A stretch of DNA of 64,000 bases from Hexactinellida sp. DTS-2022 (taxonomy: Eukaryota > Porifera > Hexactinellida): NCBI GenBank assembly GCA_028753945.1, contig JAPNXP010000002.1:7688001-7752000 (forward strand). The letters run 5' to 3'. Numbering within the stretch: position 1 is the first letter of the stretch; every line of letters begins with the position of its first letter. The position numbers were made by a program, and so were the translations under genes. This document shows positions 10,962 through 22,721 of the stretch, piece by piece. Below the pieces are notes generated by a model. That model saw only the letters and a program-made list of their open reading frames with translations. It was not told the origin of the DNA and made no database searches.

Positions 10962-11721
10962 CCTTTCCTATTCTTGCGACTGACAGTCTAGTTTGAGATA
11001 AACAAATGGTCTAGGTACAGATGCCGAAATTATCACAATTGGATATGTATTACCATAACTTGGCAATGTATTACAAGATATTCCGTTTTTCCTACACAAA
11101 TGTATTTTTATACACACTTCTCTTGAGATCATACTACCAGGAGAAGCCGTTTCTGGTTATTACACGAGGCCAACAAACTTTGTAGTGATCACGATGTATT
11201 CCATTTATCGCCTATACATTGGCAATATTGTATTGTTGATTAGTCGCTTCTGACACGACACTCAGTATACTTACACACTTTGTATGCATCACAGACACTC
11301 TAATCTCTCGCATTATCGCTTGGTTTCAATCTGAATCCGAAGCACCTACCATCCGTAACCTATCCTTATTTTTTCAAGAGTTCAATGCTGATTCTAGAGA
11401 CACTAACAAATTTTTTCTGTCGAATTATTATTATATATAAATTTCCGAAATGAATTGTTCTGTTATTTGTCAGCTGATTGGCCAGTAATCATTATTTCTC
11501 CTCTCCCTGACTAGACTTCGTGCTATAATTTACATACCGTCTATCCTGTTTGGATATACTACTTTATCAAATTTCGAATTCTTTGTTGTCTCAATGGTTA
11601 CTGAAATGAATGAATCAAATATTTACCTCACACCTTCCCTCTTTCGAATCAGCGATCATATTACTTGTAAACTTATTTTTCTCAGAGTTACTCAAATAAT
11701 TTTGTTTACAAATTCCTACTA
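10962..11721. other. Interval without recognised gene
   Basis: Unique-looking AT-rich sequence between the hAT element and a tiny MITE. Short open frames only, none family-like. Confidence 0.5.
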
Positions 11722-11804
11722 CAGTGCAACCCCGATTACCCGAACTTCAAGGAACCAGACAAAATTTTCGCATAATCGAAGTTCAGATAATCGGGATTGC
11801 ACTG
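11722..11804. mobile_element. 83-bp TA MITE, almost entirely inverted repeat
   Basis: CAGTGCAACCCCGATTACCC at the left pairs with the complementary right end (ATAATCGGGATTGCACTG), and GAACTTC/GAAGTTC continue the stem. TA at 11720-11721 and 11805-11806. One of the shortest mobile units in the window; probably moved by a Tc1/mariner or pogo transposase. Confidence 0.85.
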
Positions 11805-12204
11805 TATATTGAATTTTCTGTACCCTTTCCACCAATATTATCAATCTCTGATCAGCGTACACTATGCCATGTTTAGGGTACTGTCCATTTGGTTCGATTT
11901 CCATAAGGTATGCACAGTCTTCAGGCCTATCGATTGGTGTCCAACCTCCCGCGTACGCGCTCTATTGCATCACTTGTATCAACCTTGTTGTGACATCAAC
12001 TGTCTCCCACCCTCCCACACATAACTCACACTCCTCAATTCCCAATGCTAAGGTTGTGTATAGCGCCCCCAGAATTTGTCTTCCTTATTTGATTGGCTAG
12101 CATTTCTTATACTAACAGAAGTATTATCTGATTTATATTACAATATTCACGAGGGTACTCATGCATATACATACATATTTGCTAATCTCTAAATATTTAA
12201 CATA

Positions 12205-12464
12205 CCGTATTGCCTTGAATAGTAGCCAGGGCGATTATTAATTTCAAGCCCCATTTAGGCCCAGCTGAAATGTTATGATTATCGAGAATGGCGAATATTT
12301 GTGAAATATAATCATTTGAGAGAGTCAATAATTGTAGGGAGGCGATTATTTGATATCTACGGTTATTCTAGGCGGTGTCAAAAATTAATTAGTACCTATT
12401 TTTGGGGGGGGGATTATTCGAGGGGGCGATTATTCGAGGGGGGCTACTATTCATGGAAATACGG
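12205..12464. mobile_element. TA MITE family M, copy M1 (260 bp)
   Basis: Starts CCGTATTGCCTTGAATAGTA, ends with the complementary GGCTACTATTCATGGAAATACGG (last 20 bases match), flanked by TA on both sides. Three more copies are at 41012, 44802 and 49051, all 253-260 bp. A related family L (CCGTATTTCCCCGAATAAGC) shares the first bases, so M and L probably share a transposase. Confidence 0.85.
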
Positions 12465-12469
12465 TATGT

Positions 12470-12756
12470 AGGATCGTAACTTTCTTGGAATCTATCTCGC
12501 TTATAATTGCTGCAAGTTCATCTTTTCTGTTGGTTAGCCCACGTATCTTTTCTTTAGCATTATAAAGTGAAACTTGGGGAATAGGAATTTAATTTTCATA
12601 ATCCATGCCTCGTTATTCCAGTAGAGACAGTCTTGGTTGAAACTCATCGATCCTTTTTTGAAGTGTAGCAAACTAGCTCTTCAAGAGGGATCTAACTTGT
12701 CTCACACCTTTTAATTCATTCAACGAGTATTCAATCGTCTTCGCCAACTCTTCCAT
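12470..12756 (-). pseudogene. Coiled-coil ORF remnant, possibly retrotransposon ORF1
   Basis: From an ATG at 12756 the minus strand reads MEELAKTIEYSLNELKGVRQ, then TAG, then FATLQKRIDEFQPRLSLLE, TAA, and in another frame KEKIRGLTNRKDELAAIISE. Heptad-like spacing and charged residues indicate a coiled coil. Similar short coiled-coil proteins are encoded by LINE-type elements as ORF1, which is my tentative reading. It stops at MITE M1, which may have cut it. Confidence 0.5.
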
Positions 12757-13240
12757 AATAGCAGATTAAATTTTTTCAATGTAGGTAATTTTATTTGTGA
12801 AAAACGAGTTTTATGAGTGTGAATACATATGATATATGCCACTATTATACCTATACCTGCAGTATACATCATGGCTTATATTGTAATATATCTTCTCAAA
12901 GATTCCAGCCTACTACCTGACTCTTATCTGTAACTGGCAATTATAGTGATCATCATGTGCACTAATGTGGGCATAATAATTTAATACGTACGTATGCCCT
13001 CAACAGACTACGTTTTGTCTGCAATTCTAAAACATACGTCCCACGTCGTAATTTTTGTTTCTACTTGTATCAATCCAAATTGGTTACATTTATCAGTTTG
13101 TTTCGTAACTAATTGAATCCATTTATTCTCCCCGTCCTTCCGTCAGTAATGTTCTCGCTTTATCAATTTGTTTACATTCTGTTCTCTTCCAGGTATGGGG
13201 GACTATTGAATATTTCGTTTAGCTTCAAGTGATTCTGCCA

Positions 13241-13455
13241 TCAGAGTAATGCAATTATGAGGATCATGTAACAAACGGACCAAATTGTCTTGAACGAGTA
13301 GAACATGTTGATTTCACCAAACCACTCTACACTAAAAACCTTTTTAGCGATTGGAATCAAAAGAATGTAGATATAAGATGACAAGCTGGAAAGTGTTCCA
13401 TTTATTCCGGCTGAAAGTGAAAGAAATCCAGCTGGTAGATACCGTTTGGATTTCT
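13241..13455 (-). CDS. Candidate terminal exon of a membrane protein
   Basis: The minus strand reads about 70 codons ending in TGA (13241-13243): GQKSKRYLPAGFLSLSAGIN, two hydrophobic stretches (SSLSSYIYILLIPIA and TIWSVCYMILIIALL) and stop. Just upstream the bases ATTTGGCGTAG|TGGGACAG offer a splice acceptor at about 13456, and element C3 begins 30 bp farther on, as if within the intron. Two membrane helices near the C-terminus suggest a multi-pass protein; I do not recognise the family. Could be a chance hydrophobic frame. Confidence 0.4.
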
Positions 13456-13492
13456 GTCCCACTACGCCAAATTATCCCCGATACCATCTTAA

Positions 13493-14751
13493 GGATGCTT
13501 AGGGTGAAAAATGTATTAGCGGTATGGGTGGTTTTTGCGTCTCTGTAGATATTGATGTGTAATTCTCCAATCTGCTCTGTAATTGCATAACTAAGCTTAA
13601 AATGTATACAGCATATCTAAGTTCAAACTATTTTTCAAGTGGCATTAAATTCTTTAGGAAATGCCTCCCCATAGGGGTAATACTGTTTAACTAGATTTCA
13701 CTGAATTAAATCTTAGAAAGTATATTCGATATCGCTCCAAAAATTTGTATTATTGATCAGTACTATTAGCACAACATTTGCTTAGCTCACCATACGCCTA
13801 TCCCAAGTTTAACCAGTTCTTAACATACGACTCCTAAAATTCGTCAAAAAAGCGGCCAGAAAGTGGTATTTTTGCTCGTTGATTGGTCTCAACTCAGACA
13901 CTAATCGTTAGTTTGCTTCAATGAGCTTGCAAAATGATCTTTATACTATTAAGAACTATATCTGAATTTTTGAAAGCAATCCCTTGTTAAGTTTATTAGA
14001 TAAAATTCGGGATATGTCAAAAAAACTATAATTGAGTAATTGAAGGCTGAAGTTTTTTGAATGTGAAATGCATATGTGTAATTAAATTTGTCCGTATTAC
14101 CACTGGATTTAGTTACAATATACTAGATAATTTTCATACTATATACTAATATGTATTGGAACATCATAGTAAACAAACGACTTGAATAAATCGAATTATA
14201 TGCAAGTTTCTGTCATATTAATGGAGTCCGTTTTCTTTTGGGACATCATTATCAGCGATTAAATCATGGCTGACGTGGTGATTAATGCTCTAATATGCAT
14301 AATATGTCTACACTAGTTGGGATACAGTATGAATATACTAATATATATGACAATTGAGTTGAATTATATAATATAGTCAATTAATCTGTTGATGATGCAT
14401 AAAATAATATAACAAAATATGCACATCAGAATTTCTATCCCATTATCAACTGGTTTTGGCAATATATGCTAATCACTGAGATATTTGTGCATATTAATGT
14501 TAGTTTATATACATAATGTATATAAGTGCACAATATAGTACATATATAACCAAGGAATGTCAATTGAGAAAATAAAAAAGCTACATCATCAATAATGACG
14601 TCACCAAATGTACGTTTTGAAGACTTTGCAGAATATTTTTTCAAAAAATTTCACTTCTCACATAATTTTATGATACATTAGCTTCATTTCACTGTGTAAA
14701 CTCGCATTTCAATTTTGTCATAAAAAACCTAAAATTTCAACCGAAGCATCC
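13493..14751 (-). mobile_element. TTAA element family C, copy C3 (1,259 bp)
   Basis: Bounded by TTAA at 13489-13492 and 14752-14755. Left end GGATGCTTAGGGTGAAAAAT, right end ACCGAAGCATCC. The right arm holds AATAATGACGTCACC, the CRE-like palindrome found in every C copy that includes this arm. No coding capacity. Confidence 0.85.
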
Positions 14752-14764
14752 TTAATTAATGTAG

Positions 14765-14847
14765 ATCGTGCCGCCATTCGGCTGCAGTCACAAGGAAATG
14801 ACGAACAAGAGGATTGTGATAAAAAGGAGAATGATGATGATTGCTAC
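14765..14847 (+). CDS. Candidate exon of the same host gene as 20148-22132
   Basis: After an acceptor (AATTAATGTAG|AT) the frame reads RAAIRLQSQGNDEQEDCDKK then ENDDDCY and meets a GTAATT donor at 14848. It begins with two bases of a split codon and ends in phase 0, compatible with the exon starting at 20148 in phase 0. The alternative is readthrough to TAG at 14908-14910 (YVIGIKGSNTKLIVSNGEKR), making this a terminal exon of another gene. The acidic composition is like the exon at 21608-21793 (SEEDSEEDT), mildly favouring one gene. The intron would hold the 16-19 kb satellite. Confidence 0.4.
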
Positions 14848-14910
14848 GTAATTGGGATAAAGGGCAGTAACACTAAACTAATTGTATCGAATGGGGAGAA
14901 GAGACAATAG

Positions 14911-16070
14911 ATATAAAAAATATTTCCATTCGTGAGATATAATAAATATATCCTTTTGTGAGTGGAACAGTATTGCCATACTATATATGTCTAGGTGTAC
15001 CCATAGATAAAATCGAATGAATAATTTGTTTGCGTACTAATTTCATTAGACTTATATAAGACTACAATCGCTTTGTTTTATTTAGAAAATTTAATTGATT
15101 CTATTGATCGCTACCCACCCCCCTGCTATCTCGCCAGTAGTCCGTAGAACAAGATTATTCCCTTCATTCTATTGCTCAACCACCCTCGCCTCCTCCTATT
15201 TAATCAACTTTTGCCTCCCACTATTCAACCATCCTCGCCTCCGTCTATTCAACTCTTGCCAACTCACAAACTCCCCTCTTCTCGGAAACGACTTCAGTTG
15301 GACCGGATTGAGAGTAATCTATCTAAAAAGGTCAAACTTCGAGAACCCCTATTAAAACCTTAGTTTTTATTTACTATCACCATGTTTATAAATTCTACAT
15401 AACTAGTATTGTTTGTTCAAATTTATTAGAATTATTCATGGAAATCGATGAAATTCCAAACCCGTTGGTTACATCTAGTCCACATTCCACTTACGAAAAT
15501 TCGTTGACCAAACACATAGCCAAATAAACGTGCGACACTCCATTAACCGGAAAAGAAATCCCAAAAGAAATTTGGATGAAAGAATAAGTGGAATACTAGA
15601 CAAAAGATGAAATCATACGTTTCGCTACTCGCAGCGCTAAAAATAAAGTTAGAAAAGCAAGATTAAAAAATCCGGGAGGGCAAGGGAAAATTTGCCCAAC
15701 AAGTCCAAATTAACGGAAACCTAAAAGAAGTGGTTAATACAAATCAATACACGAAATGAAGAAGAGATGAGTGCCATCCACGAGCTAATAAACAGTCAAA
15801 GATGCGAGATAGACAGTCTGAAAAATAAAGTAATCTGCCTAAAAAATAAACTCGAAAAATTCGCAAGTTATCACAAGCAATATACGGAAAACTTTCAAAA
15901 AATATTTACAAATAAGAATAATTCCACATGTTATCACTATTATTGTACTTATGTCAATTATTATTCCAATAAAATATAATATTGTAGAATACACCAAAAT
16001 ACAATACAAGGGCGAAAAATACTAAACATAAAAGAAATATATAAATAAAGCATAAGAAGAAAATAATACT
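14911..16070 (+). pseudogene. Decayed coding debris, unidentified
   Basis: Several fragments look coding but are broken: LQLDRIESNLSKKVKLREPL (about 15290-15355), DEIIRFATRSAKNKVRKARL then KNPGGQGKICP (about 15609-15700) and a coiled coil from 15767 (EIDSLKNKVICLKNKLEKFA). Stops and frame changes separate them. The mix of a basic stretch and a coiled coil fits a decayed mobile-element protein, but I cannot name it. Ends where the satellite begins. Confidence 0.35.
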
Positions 16071-16927
16071 AAGTAGGTGTGCGCATAACTGACAATTTTT
16101 GTAAATGGGAGCGGGGAAATAATCAAATAAAATAGAAACAGCAAAATTACATCGTCAGGCGGCGCATAACTGACAATTTTAGTACAATGGGAGCGGGGAA
16201 ATAATCAAATAAAATAGCTAGAGGTAATGACTTCGTCAAGAGCCGCATAACTGACAATTTTAGTTTAATGGGAGCGGGGAGAAAATAAAATAAAATAGCT
16301 ACAGCTAATTACTTCGTCAAGCGGCGCATAACAGACAATTTAGCACAATGGGAGCGTGGAAATAATCGAGATAGCTACAGCTAATTACTTCGTCAGGCGG
16401 CGCATAACAGACAATTTTAGTACAATGGGAGCGGGGAAATAATCAAATAAAATAGCAACAGCAAAATTAAATCTCCAGGCGGCGCATAACTGACAATTTT
16501 AGTACAATGGGAGCGGGGAAATAATCAAATAAAATAGCTAGAGGTAATGACTTCGTCAAGAGCCGCATAACTGACAATTTTATTTTAATGGGAGCGGGGA
16601 GAAAATAAAATAAAATAGCTACAGCTAATTACTTCGTCAGGCGGCGCATAACGGACAATTTATTGAATGGGAGCAATGAAATAATCAAATAAAATAGCAA
16701 CACCTAATTACTTCGCCAGGCGGCACGTAACTGAGAATTTTAGTACAATGGGAGCGGTGAAATAATAAAATACGATTGATACAACAAATTTCTTCGTCAG
16801 GCGGTGCATAACTAACAATTTTAGTACAATGGATGCGGTGGAAAAATAAAATATAATAGCTACAACTAATTACTTCGTCAGGCGGCGCATAACTGACAAT
16901 TTTAGTACAATGGGAGCTGTGAAATAA
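16071..16927 (+). repeat. ~81-bp tandem satellite, left part (about 11 units)
   Basis: The core GCATAACTGACAATTTTAGT recurs with spacings of 81, 81, 81, 76, 82, 81, 81, 79, 81 and 81 bp (first core about 16084, last about 16888). Units also carry GGGAGCGGGGAAATAATCAA and a TTACTTCGTCAGGCGGCG block. The array is interrupted at 16928 by element F1 and resumes at 18530. Confidence 0.9.
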
Positions 16928-16931
16928 TTAA

Positions 16932-18525
16932 GGCCCCTCTTTGGTTTATTTTGAATTTTTTAAATAATTGAGTTTATTTGGTATATTAGTTATTATACTC
17001 GGGAGGATAATATAGGAAAATTTGACTTAATTCTGACGACAATTGAGCTCACTATGGCAGTGTGAAATTGGGAAATGTCTGTTATATGGCCAAATTCAGA
17101 GTATTAAAATTTACGGCCACACAATGCTGGTCAGATAAATTGAGATTCGATTGTTTTTGGATAGTACACCTTAAAGAATAGCCACATAGAAAATTTCAGG
17201 TGAATCTGACCAATAGTTTTGCTGTAGAGACCATTATAAGATCCAGGAATGTGAAGGACATCATGGAGGGTGACTTTTTCAAATGGAATAAAAGGTTTGT
17301 AGGCTCGCACTGACATAATTTGTTTTCAATTTCGTTGTTATTTATGCAAAAGTATATTTGCATATCTACTTAGGTTGTAAACCAAAATTTTCACAATTCC
17401 AAAAATTAAGTTCGGAGTTATAGTCATTTTAAGTCACATTTGGACTGTGAAGGTGCATAGTCTGACTTCAAAGGGCTGTAACTCTGAAAGTTTGCATTGA
17501 AAAGTTTAGATCAAGGTTCATTCCCAAATCAAATATATATTCATTAGTTTGCACTAGGTTTCAAACAATTTGCATAAAAACTGTGAACGCTTTAGCATTT
17601 TAAACTTTCTGACCTTTCAACTCATTGGGTGGTCCTTTCACATCTCTATTTTGAATCTCAGAAACCCGATGGCCAATAAATAAAATTTTGAGTGCAAAAT
17701 GCTCGCAATACCCGGTTTCCTATCCCTCCATAATACATTTTATGACCCTAACTCGCATAATATTTCCAAATGACCATATATGGGCATAAAATGTGACCAT
17801 TTTTGATGATTTAGCATATTTTTTTCTCGATAATTATAAACTCTAGAGCTTAGCACTAAATTTCCAATCACATCCATGTAATATTACAAACCCATTAGAT
17901 TACCAATTGAAACCATTTTCGAAAAGATTGCTATCCTATATATTCACCGGAATACGCTCATAATAGTGTGGAAAGTAAATTAAAAATACATAATATTAAA
18001 TACACATTTGGTTCAGGTTTTCTCAAATTTGGTCCAAATTGTTTGAAACCAAGTCTAAACTAATGAGGACATATGTAATTCGGGATCATTTTTCAAACTA
18101 ACCTCTAGCAGACAAACTTTCCGAATTCTATATCTTTGAAGTTCGACTTGGACAGCAAGATTTTCGTAATTCGTCAAATAATGCAAAATTGGCAGTCGAA
18201 ACGTGACTTCATAGGGCTATAACTCCCAAAGTTTGGATGCTAGAGGTTAGTTTGAAAAATCATCCCGAATTACTCATGTCCCCATCAGTTTAGAATTGGT
18301 TTCAAACAACTTGGACAAAATTTGAGAAAAACTGAACCAAAAGTATTTTTATTTTAATTGATAATTGACCTTTTCATGATGATACACACATTCCTCAGCA
18401 CTAAACAGGTGATAATTGCAAAAGTAGGGCGCAGATTCACTTGAAATTTTCAATGTATCTATACTTCACTGGGTACTACACGAAAACAGTCTTATCTCAA
18501 TTTCCAAATTAACCAAAGAGGGGCC
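16932..18525. mobile_element. TTAA element F1 (1,594 bp) inserted in the satellite
   Basis: TTAA at 16928-16931 and 18526-18529; terminal inverted repeats GGCCCCTCTTTGGTT / AACCAAAGAGGGGCC. Satellite units continue on both sides, so the insertion postdates the array. The right half contains a large hairpin (arms about 18005-18170 and 18185-18345). Motifs such as ACCATATATGGGCAT and CTCTAGAGCTTAGC recur near 27550-27750 and 33700-33900. Non-coding. Confidence 0.9.
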
Positions 18526-18529
18526 TTAA

Positions 18530-19200
18530 ATAATATAACAACAGCATATTACTTCGTCATTCGGCGATAAATGTCAATTTTAGAATTGTTGTACAAATGG
18601 GAGCGGGGAAATAATCAAATATAATATCTACAGCTAATTACTTCGTCAGTTGACGCATAACTGACAATTTTCAGTACAATGGTAGCGGGGAAATAATAAA
18701 ATATCTACAGCTAATTACTTCGTCAGAAGGCGATAACTGACAATTTTAGAATCTTTGTACAAATGGGAGCGGGGAAATAATTAAATATAATAGCTACAGC
18801 TAATTAATTCGTCAGGTGGCTCATAACTGACAATTTTAGCACAATGGGACCGGGGAAATAATAAAATAAAATAGCTCAGACACTTACTTCGTCAAGCGGC
18901 GCATAACTGAAAATTTTAGTAAGGGGATCCGTGAAATAAGCACATAAAATTGTTACACGATACTGTTCATTGGCAAGCGGATAAGCTGGCTATTTTAGTT
19001 CAATTGGAGCGAGAAAATAAGGACACAAAATAGCTGCACAATATTACCTCATAGACAGGCGCATAAGTGAAAGTTTAGTTCAATGGGAGCGTTGAAATAT
19101 GGATAAAAAATATCTCAACGATATTAGTTAATAGGCAGGCGCATATGTTCACAATTTTGTTTACTAGGAGCTTGGAAATATGGACTTAAAATAGTAAGTC
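18530..19200 (+). repeat. ~81-bp satellite, right part, progressively diverged (about 8 units)
   Basis: Continues the same unit (ACTTCGTCA, GCATAACTGACAATTTT, GGGAGCGGGGAAATAA). Units become more diverged to the right; by 19150 only CATATGTTCACAATTTT and GGAGCTTGGAAATA remain. Decay toward an array edge is usual for satellites homogenised from the centre. Confidence 0.85.
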
Positions 19201-19407
19201 GTTGGGGCTGGGGAAATATCTATACAATATTACAAAAGTTGGATCAGCAGCTTCGGTGCACAATATTGCTTCGCTGGGCATATGAACCATAGGCTGCTCG
19301 TGAGATTCCCGTCTAGGGAGGCTATTAGCACCATAAATGAGATCACCTTTCTTAAGGCTCGACCCACACCTTCAGGAAGGAGGCCCAGAACATTGATTAT
19401 TTGTATA

Positions 19408-19503
19408 TTATTGCATATTCCGTATGCTCTATAGATGGTGTATATTCACAGGAATTTTCATCCCGAATTCAGAATACTTTAGGAAATATACCACTTTGCG
19501 AGG
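19408..19503. repeat. Dispersed repeat P, copy 1
   Basis: TTGCATATTCCGTATGCTCT followed by a shared block to ACTTTAGGAAATATACCAC. A second copy lies at 24226-24320 with about 90% identity by eye. Class unknown. Confidence 0.65.
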
Positions 19504-19505
19504 TA

Positions 19506-19585
19506 TTAGAAAGTACTGGGCGCATGCGCCTATCTATCTGGGCGCATGCGCCTATCTACCTGGGCGCATGCGCCTAACTATCTGC
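19506..19585 (+). repeat. 28-bp tandem repeat, three units
   Basis: Three successive copies of TGGGCGCATGCGCCTATCTA-type units. Each contains the palindrome GGCGCATGCGCC, GC-rich and CpG-containing in an AT-rich context. Confidence 0.85.
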
Positions 19586-19755
19586 ATGGGATATTAATAT
19601 TGTACACAACACATGTGCCTACAATTGGGCATTATTTACTATTGCTAGCATCTTAGTCAGATACAGGTATCGACGCGACTTTGGTTCAAGTATAGTAACC
19701 AATATAGTCCCAAAAAAATGTAAATTATTAGAGCTTATAGTTTTCAGGGTTGTTT

Positions 19756-20105
19756 GATTTAAATCAAGTGATTTAAATCAATGATTTAAATTCAAATCAG
19801 TGATTTTTATTAAAAAAATCATGATTTAAATCAAAAATCTGATTTAAATCAAAAAAGTCTGATTTGAATCAAAAAAATCGCATTTTTTGATTTAAATCAG
19901 ACTTTTTTTATTTAAATCTGATTTTGATTTCCATAGTTTTTTGCGAAAAGTAAAGAAATACATTGATAATGAGTCATTATCAATGTAATTAATCCATTAG
20001 CCAAATAATATACGCCAGTGTGATATAGATTGCAAAAAAACAATTAAAATCAAAACTCTGATTTAAATCAAAAAAATCGGATTTTTGTTTATTTAAAAAA
20101 AATAA
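19756..20105. repeat. GATTTAAATC palindromic low-complexity repeat
   Basis: Many copies of TGATTTAAATCA, in the form GATTTAAATCAAAAAA on one side and TTTTTTGATTTAAATC on the other. Such arrays are seen in many animal genomes and are usually tied to inverted-repeat mobile elements. It ends just before the exon at 20148. Confidence 0.8.
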
Positions 20106-20147
20106 TAATGATTATTATCAACTCTGAAATTATTAGTTTTACACTAG

Positions 20148-20313
20148 AATGGATATTTCTACTCTAAAAGTGACTTGCAAACAGAAAAACGTAAGCTCGA
20201 AAGAGAAGAGGCTACCCTGGCTACTATATCTACACTACGAATTACAGGATCCCAGCCTCAATTTGAAGAATTTAGTTCGAATTTTAATCCTCAAGATCTT
20301 AAAATTGAGCATT
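20148..20313 (+). CDS. Host-gene candidate, exon a
   Basis: Acceptor TTTTACACTAG|AAT at 20147/20148 and donor GTAAGT at 20314. The frame is open throughout: NGYFYSKSDLQTEKRKLERE, EATLATISTLRITGSQPQ, FEEFSSNFNPQDLKIEH plus one base (T). With the next exon (two leading bases GC) the split codon becomes TGC. Charged, helix-prone N-terminal part. Note that an ATG-initiated frame 20149-20337 overlaps in another frame; the spliced frame has both splice sites and better composition. Family not recognised. Confidence 0.65.
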
Positions 20314-20341
20314 GTAAGTAATATATTTTTCAATTAATTAA

Positions 20342-21568
20342 GGATGCTTGCCGCCAAAAGTGTATTAGCCCTATGGGTAGTTTTACGATTATTTTGGATA
20401 TTGAGCTGAAATTCTCCATTATTGCCTGTAATAGCCCAACTAAGCATATAATCATGACTTTTGAACTTTTTATGAGCAATTTTCAGAATTCCATCATATT
20501 ACGTGGCGGATGGCTTCCTATCTCCGTAATACTAAATATTGTATAGGCGTAGAATATTATCATAAAAACTGTTAGAGCTCAAGTTCTAAAATTTGCTGAG
20601 TATATACAGCACTACTATAGGAAGAAAATTGACCATTTTCAGACTGATCCATTGACAAATATTTATTTTGGATATAAATACCCTAAACATGCGGACATTA
20701 GTTTGAAAAGATTGATTTTTAGCCAATTTTTCTTGGACATGTCACGCAATATAAGTTCGTTTTGTTCAATCAAGGTCAAATATATAGTAACCGTTATAAA
20801 CTAATATGTGCCAAATTTTGGCGACTTATGATATGTATTTTATAAAAAACAATTGGTCAAAGGTCAGAAATCTCTGTTTTGAGTTATTAAGGGTCAAAGT
20901 TTTTCCGAATAAAACACTCTCTAACTAAGATATTACATGGTGTTTCATCCCTGTATGGAAGGAGTATGTAAGCTTTTATTCGTACGAAAAGCTTTACATG
21001 TATTCAGTCATTGTTCGTAACTAAATGACTTGATATATATCCATTTATGCAAGTCCACTTTATTTTGGGACACCAGCTGGAAAAGGAATTTGATGTAATT
21101 GGCTGTGAGAATTGTTCGAAATTCAACAGAAAGTTCATTCCAGCAATGTTTTGAACTACTATGTACATGCACCATGTATATGTGTGGAATCTTTCAATTG
21201 AATTGCTGTATATCCCAGAATAATTAAAATGATAGTCACCATAGAGATTCGAACCCATAACCTCAAATATACATTCTCCATATGCTTTCCACCGTGCCGT
21301 TGATACATATTAGTAATATATGAACTGATATTAGTATCAAAATGCACATAAATAACCATCAATGGTGATAAATGTGAGGAATGTTCACATAATCACCGAT
21401 GTCATCAAAAATGACGTCACTAATAATGCACTTTTGAGCAAAAATATTCTAGATTTTTGAAAATTTGCACTTCCAACAGAATTCCGGGTTATTTTTGCAT
21501 GTTATTTCACAATAATCGACACTTCAATTTTTGAAGTTAAATACCGGATAATTTGGCGGCAAGCATCC
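20342..21568 (-). mobile_element. TTAA element family C, copy C1 (1,227 bp), in a host intron
   Basis: TTAA at 20338-20341 and 21569-21572. Ends GGATGCTTGCCGCC and GGCGGCAAGCATCC are exact inverted repeats of 14 bp. Contains AAAATGACGTCACTAATAAT (CRE-like). It occupies nearly all of the intron between exons a and b (20314-21607). Homologous to C2 (31161-32391) in opposite orientation. Confidence 0.9.
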
Positions 21569-21607
21569 TTAATTCACATAAAAATATAATCGCCTGACAA
21601 CTTATAG

Positions 21608-21793
21608 GCCCAAGAAAAAGTGAAATCAATTCTGAAGAAGATTCTGAAGAAGATACCAGGCATTATTATAATACTGTTTCAATTGAAATTCCGTTAATTG
21701 ATCAATATATTCACCTTATAATGGAAACAACTCAAGTATGGAAGCTCGATCGATCCAATTTTGGTATAATTACAGATTATCATGTTATAGCAG
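21608..21793 (+). CDS. Host-gene candidate, exon b
   Basis: Acceptor CAACTTATAG before 21608, donor GTAAGAT at 21794. Sequence PRKSEINSEEDSEEDTRHYY, NTVSIEIPLIDQYIHLIME, TTQVWKLDRSNFGIITDYHV, IA. It starts with 2 bases and ends with 1 base of split codons, so both flanking introns are phase 1. An acidic linker is followed by a folded-looking segment. Codon choice and uninterrupted frame contrast with the transposon remnants around it. Function unknown. Confidence 0.7.
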
Positions 21794-21977
21794 GTAAGAT
21801 AACAGAATCACTTCCATCATGAAGTTTATCTATAATGTTTAAATATAATGGAATAATTAACAATTATCTGAGCAAATATTCTATTTGTGAGTGTTTATTG
21901 ATAAAATATGCAATCGTTGGGAAATAATGCTTGTTATAGGTTCTGATTTTGTTACTAGCTAATTATGGCTATTTTAG

Positions 21978-22132
21978 AGTGTGTCCTACATAAAGTTGGC
22001 AACGAACAGTGGCCTTACTTGAAATGTAGGTGTAATAATGGAAATAATGACAATAATGACAATATTCGTGCGGGAGTGAAATCTGACGCGGGCGGTGGAG
22101 CTGAAACAAGATTCCAACAAACAGTGGCCTAA
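21978..22132 (+). CDS. Host-gene candidate, exon c (terminal)
   Basis: Acceptor GGCTATTTTAG at 21977/21978; the codon split with exon b becomes GAG, continuing IAECVLHKVGNEQWPYLKCR then an Asn-rich NNGNNDNNDN tract and RAGVKSDAGGGAETRFQQTV-A, stop TAA 22130-22132. The 184-bp intron between exons b and c is compact. The tail is low-complexity, which could mean drift or a true disordered C-terminus. Confidence 0.65.
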
Positions 22133-22716
22133 TACTTGTTTTGACTTACTGCCTTTAATTATGAATAACTTGGTGGATAATTTTAGAATAATGATTTGGC
22201 TGTATATAGGAGTAACCTAGATACTAGTTGTATGGATTCATACACAATGTTATTCTACTTACTCTAATAGGCCTATCTATGTACTTCATAGTTAGCAGGA
22301 GTTTTTGCCACGAACCGATTTTGAATTACGATTTTCTTTTGTGATTTCTTTGAATAAATTCCCCATTTTATCCATTTATTGATCAATTTCCGTCCTGTAC
22401 AAAATTAAATAATGCACCTTGAGGTCTGTATTCCAAAAATTAGAAATCTGGGCAACCAATCTTTCGAACATAACGTTAGAATGTTCTGTCACAAATTTCA
22501 GACTTCCAACTGCTCTGGTGTCTTCACTACATTTATTCGCGGATATGTACTCATGTCAAAACAATATTCTGAGAGAAACGCATTCAAAGTTTATACATCT
22601 CAGCACAGGATACACATTGGGGTTTTTATCCGCATTAGTGATCGGTCAATGGACAAATACTTTATAGTGCTATTATCCAACCTCAATTAATAATAACGAT
22701 TAATATTGGACCAGGG
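22133..22716 (+). other. Interval with a possible but doubtful exon
   Basis: Overlapping frames at 22412-22690 and 22419-22667 are open; the second is hydrophobic at its end (TGYTLGFLSALVIGQW) and could be a transporter exon, but no clear splice sites or family signature support it. Confidence 0.25.
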
Positions 22717-22721
22717 ATGTC

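Noticed and set aside
20149..20337. ATG-initiated frame MDISTLKVTCKQ
   Set aside because: The alternative frame across the same bases has an acceptor, a donor and correct phase with the next two exons.
22412..22690. Possible transporter exon
   Set aside because: Hydrophobic stretch only; no clear splice sites and two competing frames.
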